In this document: positions 1 to 4,017 of the stretch, piece by piece
Numbering within the stretch: position 1 is the first letter of the stretch
Layout of the letters: the number at the start of each line of letters is the position of its first letter
Source: an uncultured Devosia sp.
GTDB lineage: Bacteria > Pseudomonadota > Alphaproteobacteria > Rhizobiales > Devosiaceae
DNA length: 5,772 nt
Direction of reading: 5' to 3'
Assembly (NCBI GenBank): GCA_946481445.1
Contig: CAMLOA010000151.1
Coordinates: forward strand, 1-5,772
Notes under the pieces: generated by a model
What the model was told of the DNA's origin: nothing
The model's input: only the letters and a program-made list of their open reading frames with translations
The model's database searches: none
Made by a program: the position numbers and the translations under genes

Positions 1-453
1 GAACGAGGGGGGCAACAGCCAGAAGGCAATGTTGTTGATGCGCGGGAAGGCCGTGTCGGGTGCGCCGACCATCAGGGGCGCAAAGTAGTTGGCAAAGCCG
101 CCCATCGTGGCCGGCATCACCACGAAGAACACCATGATCAGCGCATGGGCCGTGGTGAACACATTGTACATGTGCTTGCCGGCGTCGAATGCCTCGGCGC
201 CCTCGAAGCCATAGACCATGCTGGCCAGGCCGTGGAAGATCTGGACGCCCGGCTCCTGCAGCTCCATGCGCATGACGCCCGAGAGCAGGCCGCCGATAAT
301 GCCGGCGACGATCGAGAACACCAGGTACATGATCCCGATGTCCTTGTGGTTGGTCGAATAGACCCAGCGGCGCCAGCCGGTCGGTTCGTGGTGGTGCGAT
401 GCGGCGTCGTGGCCGGTCGCATGGGCTTCGAGGTGGGCGGTCGTGTCAGCCAT
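1..453 (-). CDS. ctaD: Cytochrome c oxidase subunit I (aa3 type), N-terminal 151 residues, cut by window edge
   Basis: This is the catalytic heme-copper subunit of the respiratory terminal oxidase, an inner-membrane protein that reduces O2 to water and pumps protons. Only the N-terminus is present, and the frame stays open to base 1. Visible are the pre-helix motif YSTNHKDIG (residues 32-40), a first membrane helix at about 40-60, the family stretch [10 protein letters not shown] (62-71), and TAHA at 101-104. H103 is in the position of the low-spin heme a ligand. The D-channel residues N122, D133 and N140 are in their expected places, matching Rhodobacter N121, D132 and N139 with an offset of one. 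The N-terminus is rich in histidine (H7, H11, H15, H20-22). The ATG at 453 has an AGGGG Shine-Dalgarno about nine bases upstream and lies 25 bases after the coxB stop, so the two genes are almost certainly cotranscribed. The full protein would be about 540-560 residues. Binuclear-centre ligands lie outside the window. Confidence 0.97.
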   Translation of the reverse strand, partial: MADTTAHLEAHATGHDAASHHHEPTGWRRWVYSTNHKDIGIMYLVFSIVAGIIGGLLSGVMRMELQEPGVQIFHGLASMVYGFEGAEAFDAGKHMYNVFTTAHALIMVFFVVMPATMGGFANYFAPLMVGAPDTAFPRINNIAFWLLPPSF

Positions 454-478
454 TTTCTAGTATCCCCTGACCCGTATC

Positions 479-1411
479 TTACTGGATGGTCGCAAGCGTG
501 GCATTGGCGGCGGCATAGTCGCCGCCCTCGAACGCCGCCATGAAGGCCGCAAATTCTTCCTTGGTGACCACGCGCACGGCGATGGGCATGTAGGCATGGT
601 CCTTGCCGCAGAGTTCCGAGCACTGGCCATAATAGAGGCCGGTCTCGCGCACGTTGAACCAGGTCTCGTTGAGGCGCCCGGGCACGGCGTCGATCTTGAC
701 GCCGAAGGACGGCAGGGCGAAGGCATGGATCACCCCGAGCGGATCGGCGGTCACCTGCAGGCGCACCGTGGTGTCGACCGGCACGACCAGCTCATTGTCC
801 ACTGCCAGGAGACGCGGCTGGTTCGGCTTGAGCGTCAGGCGGCCCTGCGCGTTGGGGGAATCTTCTTCCTGCAGCATCAGGGAGGTGAGACCGACACCCT
901 GGTCGACATATTCATAATCCCAGTACCACTGCTGGCCGGTGGCCTTGATGGTCAGCTCGGGCGCGGGCACGTCGACCTCGCCGAACGAGAAGATGTTGGA
1001 GCCCAGATATTTGCGCTCGCCGTCAGGCGTGGTCAGCTGGTCGGAGAGCACGCCGAAGGACGGAATGGCAATGACGATCAGGATGATGATGGGCAGGACC
1101 GTCCACACCACCTCGACCAGCGTATTGTGGGTGAAGCCGGCCGGCACCGGGTTCCGCTTGGCATTGTAGCGGATCATGATCCACACCAGCAGCGCCAGCA
1201 CGAAGATCACGATCAGGGTGATGGTCCACATCAGGATGCCGTCGTGGAAGGCCACGATGGAGTCCATGATCGGGGTCACCGAGGGCTGCAGGTGATACTG
1301 GCCGGGCTGAGGCGCGCCAGCCACGCTTTCCTGCGCCGAGGCCAGGGTGGGCAACAGCGCCATTGCGGCAGCGCCAAGTGCCCCCATCTTTCTCAAGAAT
1401 TGCCCGGTCAC
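479..1411 (-). CDS. coxB: Cytochrome c oxidase subunit II with CuA centre
   Basis: This subunit accepts electrons from cytochrome c at its periplasmic CuA site and passes them to heme a in subunit I. Numbering here is from a GTG at 1450, the longest in-frame version; subtract 13 for the start chosen. It has a signal sequence with a basic FLRK, a hydrophobic core and an ASAQ cleavage region (about 14-40). Two membrane helices follow (about 72-94 and 112-135), with E113 at the position of the K-channel entry glutamate. The aromatic patch is QQWYWDY (173-179). The CuA ligands are all present: H242, C277, E279, C281, H285 and M288. Start choice: GTG at 1411 has AGGGGG six bases upstream and gives a compact 310-residue precursor with a normal signal peptide. 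An ATG at 1444 (321 residues) is possible but has only a weak Shine-Dalgarno. It is the first gene of the leftward oxidase operon, upstream of ctaD. Confidence 0.96.
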   Translation of the reverse strand: MTGQFLRKMGALGAAAMALLPTLASAQESVAGAPQPGQYHLQPSVTPIMDSIVAFHDGILMWTITLIVIFVLALLVWIMIRYNAKRNPVPAGFTHNTLVEVVWTVLPIIILIVIAIPSFGVLSDQLTTPDGERKYLGSNIFSFGEVDVPAPELTIKATGQQWYWDYEYVDQGVGLTSLMLQEEDSPNAQGRLTLKPNQPRLLAVDNELVVPVDTTVRLQVTADPLGVIHAFALPSFGVKIDAVPGRLNETWFNVRETGLYYGQCSELCGKDHAYMPIAVRVVTKEEFAAFMAAFEGGDYAAANATLATIQ

Positions 1412-1417
1412 CTCAAA

Positions 1418-1423
1418 CCCCCT
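1418..1423 (-). promoter_or_regulatory. Shine-Dalgarno that favours the GTG start of coxB
   Basis: On the minus strand the hexamer AGGGGG lies six bases before a GTG at 1411-1409. The alternative ATG at 1444 is preceded only by GGTGTGG at very short spacing. The GTG start also gives a standard-length signal peptide. It is a motif reading; N-terminal mapping has not been done. Confidence 0.5.
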
Positions 1424-1522
1424 GATAGACTTCAACTGGTGCATCCACACCGGGATTGAGGGGCGAAAACAGCGGCATAGCTAACGCCGCCCCGACTCAA
1501 CCTCGGAGCGATAAATTCGGAC

Positions 1523-1536
1523 TTGACCTAAATCAC
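1523..1536. promoter_or_regulatory. Candidate FNR/FixK-type box
   Basis: The sequence TTGA-N6-TCAC matches seven of eight defined positions of the FNR/FixK/FnrL consensus TTGA-N6-TCAA. It lies 112 bases upstream of the coxB GTG and 205 bases upstream of the IalB start. FNR-family regulators commonly adjust terminal oxidase operons to oxygen supply in alphaproteobacteria, so control of the cox operon is the more natural reading. A TTTATC on the minus strand just downstream of the box could be a -10, which would put the box in the promoter spacer as a repressor site. That placement is speculative. Confidence 0.4.
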
Positions 1537-1705
1537 ATCGCAGGGGCCGAGTCTATTGCGGCATTGGCGCCAGCCGCTGCGTCATATTGCGCGGCATGCC
1601 TGGCCCCGGCGCCTCATCACTGCCGCAGTTCTCCTTCCATATCGCCCGGATTTCCCGGGGTTTGGTTGACTTGGCGTGTGACCTGTCCGAAACAGACCGG
1701 GCCTC

Positions 1706-1719
1706 TCGCGCATGCGCGA
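1706..1719. repeat. Perfect 14-bp palindrome upstream of the IalB-family gene
   Basis: TCGCGCATGCGCGA reads identically on both strands and ends six bases before the AGGAG Shine-Dalgarno of the IalB-family gene. Having no spacer, it is a poor RNA hairpin but a reasonable site for a dimeric DNA-binding protein. A GANTC site (1718-1722) overlaps its right end. Its GC-rich CG/GC content means part of the symmetry could come from base composition. Confidence 0.4.
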
Positions 1720-1740
1720 TTCGTCAGGAGATGTGATAGA

Positions 1741-2253
1741 GTGAAGCCCTATGTGAAGCGATATCTGGCGGGTTTTGGCGTCGCGATCCTGGCTCTTGCC
1801 GGGGCCATTGGTGCCGCGAGCGGCCAGGGCGTGGTCAAGGCGCAGTATGGCGACTGGCAGATGAGCTGCGATACCCCGCCCGGGGCCAGTTTCGAGCAAT
1901 GCGCCATCATCCAGAACGTGATGGCCGAGGATCAGCCCAATGTGGGCCTTTCCGTCATCGTGCTGCGCACCGCCGACCGCGAGGCGCGCCTGCTGCGCGT
2001 GCTGGCGCCGCTTGGCGTCCTGCTCCCCAATGGCTTGGGTCTCAATGTTGACGGGACCGATATGGGCCGCGTCGCCTTCGTCCGCTGCCTGCCCAATGGC
2101 TGCGTCGCCGAAGTGGTGCTGGACGACAGCCTGATCGAGACCCTCTCCAACGGCACCAATGCCATTTTCGTCGTCTTCAAGACGCCCGAGGAAGGGATCG
2201 GCATTCCGGTCTCGCTCAACGGCTTCAAGGATGGCTTTGCGCAATTGCCCTGA
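1741..2253 (+). CDS. IalB-family (invasion-associated locus B) exported protein
   Basis: A 170-residue protein of the invasion-associated locus B family (Pfam IalB), widespread in Hyphomicrobiales and named after the Bartonella protein linked to erythrocyte invasion. Its biochemical function is unknown. It has a signal peptide (KPYVKR, then a hydrophobic run at about 9-26, cleavage probably near residues 26-30). The mature part carries the family pattern: YGDWQMSC (36-43), a second cysteine C54 (EQCAIIQ), a basic LLRVLAPLGVLLPNGLGL segment (84-101), the RCLPNGC cysteine pair (C116, C121), and a closing VSLNGFKDGFAQL (157-169). The four cysteines are likely to form disulfides in the periplasm. 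The start is GTG at 1741 with AGGAG at 1726-1730, ten bases upstream; an ATG at 1731 is followed at once by a stop and is excluded. The next gene follows immediately and is probably cotranscribed. In a free-living bacterium the invasion label should not be read as virulence. Confidence 0.93.
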   Translation: MKPYVKRYLAGFGVAILALAGAIGAASGQGVVKAQYGDWQMSCDTPPGASFEQCAIIQNVMAEDQPNVGLSVIVLRTADREARLLRVLAPLGVLLPNGLGLNVDGTDMGRVAFVRCLPNGCVAEVVLDDSLIETLSNGTNAIFVVFKTPEEGIGIPVSLNGFKDGFAQLP

Positions 2254-2258
2254 GGAGG
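2253..2258 (+). promoter_or_regulatory. Strong Shine-Dalgarno setting a TTG start for the PilZ gene
   Basis: AGGAGG begins on the last base of the upstream TGA stop (2251-2253) and lies eight bases before TTG at 2267. This is the best ribosome binding site in the window and argues for the rare TTG start over the in-frame ATG at 2231, which lies inside the IalB gene and lacks such a site. The arrangement suggests translational coupling of the two genes. Confidence 0.65.
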
Positions 2259-2266
2259 CGCCCCTA

Positions 2267-2515
2267 TTGACTGAAGACAACCGCGCCGCGCCGCGCCGCC
2301 GCACCCTCAAGGGCGGCAAGATTGTCATCAATGATGGCTTTTCCACCTTCGCCTGCACGGTGCGAAACCTCTCCGAGACCGGTGCCCTGCTCTGGGTCGC
2401 CAGCGTCGTGGGCATTCCCGATACATTCACGCTGGTCATGGATGATGGCAGCGGCAGCCACGCCTGCACCGTGGTCCGGCGCCGCGCCGAGGAACTGGGC
2501 GTACAGTTCACCTGA
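2267..2515 (+). CDS. Small single-domain PilZ protein, probable cyclic-di-GMP receptor
   Basis: An 82-residue protein that is almost entirely one PilZ domain. PilZ domains bind cyclic-di-GMP through an N-terminal arginine motif (RxxxR) and a D/NxSxxG motif. Here residues 6-12 are an arginine cluster (RAAPRRR, with R6 and R10 in RxxxR spacing), and N34-L-S36-E-T-G39 fits NxSxxG. The rest alternates beta-strand-like segments and ends in VVRRRAEELGVQF (69-81), typical of short alphaproteobacterial PilZ proteins. There is no signal peptide or membrane segment, so it should be cytoplasmic. The start is TTG at 2267, chosen for its AGGAGG; ATG at 2231 would add 12 residues and overlap the IalB gene by 23 bases. 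It sits 13 bases after the IalB stop in an apparent two-gene operon. Which process it controls cannot be read from the sequence. Confidence 0.88.
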   Translation: MTEDNRAAPRRRTLKGGKIVINDGFSTFACTVRNLSETGALLWVASVVGIPDTFTLVMDDGSGSHACTVVRRRAEELGVQFT

Positions 2516-2519
2516 CGCG

Positions 2520-2554
2520 AAAAAAGCCGGACAAGCGCCAAGGCACTGTCCGGC
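2520..2554 (-). terminator. Intrinsic terminator for minus-strand transcription (DUF1127 transcript)
   Basis: A perfect 8-bp stem, GCCGGACA (2526-2533) with TGTCCGGC (2547-2554), encloses a 13-base loop and is flanked on the left by six A residues (2520-2525). Read on the minus strand this is a GC-rich hairpin followed directly by six U residues, the classic Rho-independent form. It lies about 125 bases past the DUF1127 stop and only five bases past the PilZ stop. On the plus strand the hairpin lacks a U-tract, so it would at best be a weak terminator or a 3' end stabiliser for the PilZ transcript. Confidence 0.8.
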
Positions 2555-2568
2555 AAGTCATCAGGAAA

Positions 2569-2594
2569 CTGGGCCGGTGGCAAAACCGGCCCGG
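2569..2594. repeat. Strong GC-rich hairpin in the convergent spacer
   Basis: GGGCCGGT (2571-2578) and ACCGGCCC (2585-2592) form a perfect 8-bp stem with a six-base loop. A G-U type pair and a further C-G pair extend it to ten pairs (2569-2594). Neither strand has a T-run beside it, so it is not a standard intrinsic terminator. It may stabilise an RNA 3' end, or be part of a structured 3' UTR. Confidence 0.65.
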
Positions 2595-2638
2595 GAGATG
2601 GCACGAGCGCTCGCAAAAGTGTCCGTACCAACGGGAGG

Positions 2639-2664
2639 GCGCCGGCTGGAGGTCGGTCCGGCGC
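2639..2664 (-). repeat. Hairpin just after the DUF1127 stop with CCUCC in its loop
   Basis: GCGCCGG (2639-2645) and CCGGCGC (2658-2664) form a perfect 7-bp stem around a 12-base loop. On the minus strand the loop displays ACCUCC, complementary to a Shine-Dalgarno sequence. The hairpin begins 13 bases after the DUF1127 stop codon. A second pyrimidine motif, CCCUCCC (2639-2633), follows directly at the hairpin's base. Confidence 0.5.
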
Positions 2665-2677
2665 GATCAGGAATGGT

Positions 2678-2929
2678 CTAGCTGCGGGCGCTGCGAGCGC
2701 GGGCCGCGTTGAGGGCATTGGCGCTGGAGCCGCGCATCGCGACCAGCACGTCGTCGCGGGAAATGCCCAGGTCGCGTAGGCGCGCCGAGTCGAGATCGAG
2801 CATGGCCTTGAGGGCGACCCGGCGGGTGCGGGCGGCATTGGCCTTGGCGATCCAGCGCGCGAGGGCGGCAAATGGATTGACGGGCGTGGCGGCCGCAACT
2901 GACCGCTCGCCGGGAAGCGAGAGAGCCAT
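2678..2929 (-). CDS. DUF1127 (YjiS-like) small arginine-rich protein
   Basis: An 83-residue protein with the DUF1127 signature: a helix around ALARWIAKA (22-30), basic residues R34, R36, R37 and K41, then LDLDSARLRDLGISRDDV (44-61), the conserved leucine/aspartate-rich second half. The length is at the upper end of the family (usually about 45-90), with an unconserved N-terminal leader and an arginine/serine-rich tail. There is no signal peptide or membrane segment. Family knowledge: DUF1127 proteins in Rhodobacter and Agrobacterium have been linked to RNA binding or turnover and to phosphate and carbon metabolism; no enzymatic role is known. The start is ATG at 2929 with GGAG six bases upstream; a TTG 12 bases earlier includes that site and is unlikely. 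The gene is divergent from the LysR gene, which is a candidate regulator, and its transcript probably ends at the hairpin near 2520. Confidence 0.88.
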   Translation of the reverse strand: MALSLPGERSVAAATPVNPFAALARWIAKANAARTRRVALKAMLDLDSARLRDLGISRDDVLVAMRGSSANALNAARARSARS

Positions 2930-3005
2930 GGTAATCTCCAATGTGGGTTCTGCCGAAGGGAGCTCGGCGGGGTTCGGGCGCAGAGGTCTCTGTGCCGATG
3001 ATCAT

Positions 3006-3036
3006 TAGATAGCGCGCTGGACATTCATTCGTCCAA
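3006..3036 (-). promoter_or_regulatory. Candidate promoter of the DUF1127 gene
   Basis: On the minus strand TTGGAC (plus bases 3031-3036) lies 19 bases from TATCTA (3006-3011), or TGGACG lies 18 bases from it, a fair sigma-70-like pair. It would give a 5' leader of roughly 70 bases. It overlaps the LysR promoter on the other strand. DUF1127 genes are often stress-sigma controlled, so another sigma factor could also be involved. Confidence 0.4.
3018..3035. repeat. Inverted repeat TGGAC-N8-GTCCA between divergent promoters
   Basis: A perfect 5-bp inverted repeat with an 8-base spacer, centred at 3026.5. Each arm forms part of a predicted -35 element on opposite strands. Sites of this form between a LysR-type gene and its divergent neighbour are typical operators. 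The spacing is not the exact T-N11-A LysR box, so binding by the neighbouring regulator is an inference. Confidence 0.45.
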
Positions 3037-3046
3037 CAAATAGATT
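3018..3046 (+). promoter_or_regulatory. Candidate sigma-70 promoter of the LysR-type gene
   Basis: TGGACA (3018-3023, five of six matches to TTGACA) is followed after exactly 17 bases by TAGATT (3041-3046, four of six matches to TATAAT). This gives a leader of about 30 bases before the ATG at 3084. The -35 is half of the inverted repeat TGGAC-N8-GTCCA, so a protein bound there would touch both divergent promoters. Confidence 0.5.
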
Positions 3047-3083
3047 TCATCCCAATGATCAATTTGCGTGATGGAGAAGCCCC

Positions 3084-3977
3084 ATGACCGCGCCACTCGA
3101 TCTCGACCAGTTGCAGAGCTTCTGCGCCATTGCCGATTGCGGCAGCTTCACCGAGGCGGCGCGCCGGGTGAACAAGACGCAGTCGGCCGTTTCCATGCAG
3201 ATCAAGCGGCTCGAGGAAAGGCTGGGGCATACCCTGCTCACCCGCGACGGCCGCAGCGTCTCGCTCACCCATCACGGCGAGGTGCTTTACAGCCGCGCGC
3301 GCAAGATGCTGCGCACCAATGCGGAAATTCTCGACCACTTCTCCGATGGCGACCTGGCGGGCTCGATCCGTTTCGGTGTGCCCGACGATTATGCCGTCCG
3401 GCTGCTGCCGGTGATCCTGTCCAGCTTCCAGCGCACCCATCCCAAGATTGCGGTGGATGTAAGCTGCATGGCCTCCGAGGAACTGCTGAGCGGCATGAAG
3501 GCCGGGCGCTACGATCTCATCGTCTTCACCCAGGGCACCGACCAGAATTTCGGCGAGCTGTTCCGCACCGAACGCATGTTCTGGGTCGCCAGCCATGGCG
3601 GGCGGGCGCTGGCCAGCGAACCGCTGGCCATTGCCTGCGGCCCCAATTGCTGCATCTGGCGCAAGGATGCCATGGAACAGCTCGAGCGCACCGGCCGCGA
3701 CTATCGGATTGCCTATACCTCGTCCAACGCGACGGCCATTTCCAGCGCCGTGCTTTCGGATCTGGCAGTGGGCTTCCTGCCGGAAAGCGCGCTGCAGCCG
3801 GGCATGCGGGTCATCAATGACGAGCACAACCTGCCCCGCCTCGCCGATGCGCAGATCGCCCTCATGCGGGCCAGCCACGCCTATGGCGGCATCTACGATG
3901 CCCTGGCCAACCATATCGTGCAGTCCATGGGCAATCTGGAGCTGCCGGCGCAGGCGGAGGCTGAAGCGGCCGAGTAG
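3084..3977 (+). CDS. LysR-type transcriptional regulator, LrhA/HexA-like
   Basis: A 297-residue LysR-family regulator. The winged helix-turn-helix spans residues 6-65, with the canonical SFTEAARRVNKTQSAVSMQI (21-40) and LEERLGHTLLTRDGR (43-57). A linker helix runs to about 90 and the effector-binding domain from about 94 to 282. Opening with LDLDQLQSF, the TQSAVS helix and a distal DYRIAYTSSNATAISSAV-LAVGFLP segment (207-232) resemble LrhA/HexA/PecT-type regulators rather than catabolic LysR types; this is from recall of family sequences. The effector domain has a cysteine cluster C185, C189, C190. The start is ATG at 3084 with GGAGAAG ending four bases upstream (core GGAG at seven-base spacing). 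The tail after 287 is alanine/glutamate-rich and probably disordered. It is divergent from DUF1127, so autoregulation plus control of that gene is the usual expectation. The ligand is unknown. Confidence 0.95.
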   Translation: MTAPLDLDQLQSFCAIADCGSFTEAARRVNKTQSAVSMQIKRLEERLGHTLLTRDGRSVSLTHHGEVLYSRARKMLRTNAEILDHFSDGDLAGSIRFGVPDDYAVRLLPVILSSFQRTHPKIAVDVSCMASEELLSGMKAGRYDLIVFTQGTDQNFGELFRTERMFWVASHGGRALASEPLAIACGPNCCIWRKDAMEQLERTGRDYRIAYTSSNATAISSAVLSDLAVGFLPESALQPGMRVINDEHNLPRLADAQIALMRASHAYGGIYDALANHIVQSMGNLELPAQAEAEAAE

Positions 3978-4017
3978 CCCACCTTGACCCGACTCGCGCC
4001 ATGCCGCACCACAGGGC

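Larger units (their letters stand above)
1412..1740. other. Divergent intergenic region between coxB and the IalB-family gene
   Basis: These 329 bases separate two divergently transcribed genes. I see no convincing coding region: the plus-strand frame is open from 1456 into the IalB gene, but the translation before 1741 looks like no known protein and lacks a ribosome binding site. It should contain promoters for both directions. Candidate -35 words are TTGACT at 1666-1671 (plus) and TTGAGT near 1495-1500 (minus), but neither has a convincing -10 at normal spacing. It also contains an FNR/FixK-like box (1523-1536), GANTC methylation sites at 1494, 1549 and 1718, and a palindrome at 1706-1719. 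No intrinsic terminator or RNA gene was recognised. Confidence 0.6.
2516..2677 (-). other. Structured 3' UTR of the DUF1127 gene, possible small-RNA source
   Basis: This 162-base convergent spacer contains three perfect-stem hairpins, a 10-bp palindrome (CGAGCGCTCG, 2604-2613), and on the minus strand three CUCC-type motifs (near 2650, 2636 and 2596), ending in a U-tract terminator. Known precedent: in Rhodobacter sphaeroides the DUF1127 gene ccaF1 is cotranscribed with downstream CcsR small RNAs carrying CCUCCUCCC motifs. The layout here is similar, but the motifs are shorter and there are no obvious tandem RNA copies. A plain structured 3' UTR is an equally valid reading. Confidence 0.3.

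Noticed and set aside
1456..1740. N-terminal extension of the IalB-family gene to 265 residues
   Set aside because: The extension lacks family similarity and would bury the signal peptide; GTG at 1741 has a clear Shine-Dalgarno and starts a normal signal sequence.
2231..2266. ATG at 2231 as start of the PilZ gene
   Set aside because: It lies inside the IalB gene without a good ribosome binding site, while TTG at 2267 has AGGAGG at ideal spacing and begins just before the PilZ arginine motif.
2604..2613. 10-bp palindrome CGAGCGCTCG as an operator
   Set aside because: It lies in a convergent 3' spacer with no promoter nearby, and short GC palindromes are common at this composition. It is noted only as part of the structured spacer.
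1582..3024. Long 480-codon open frame on the minus strand across the IalB, PilZ and DUF1127 region
   Set aside because: It is antisense to two well-recognised genes, and its translation is low-complexity proline/arginine-rich sequence with no domain. Long antisense frames are expected in high-GC DNA.
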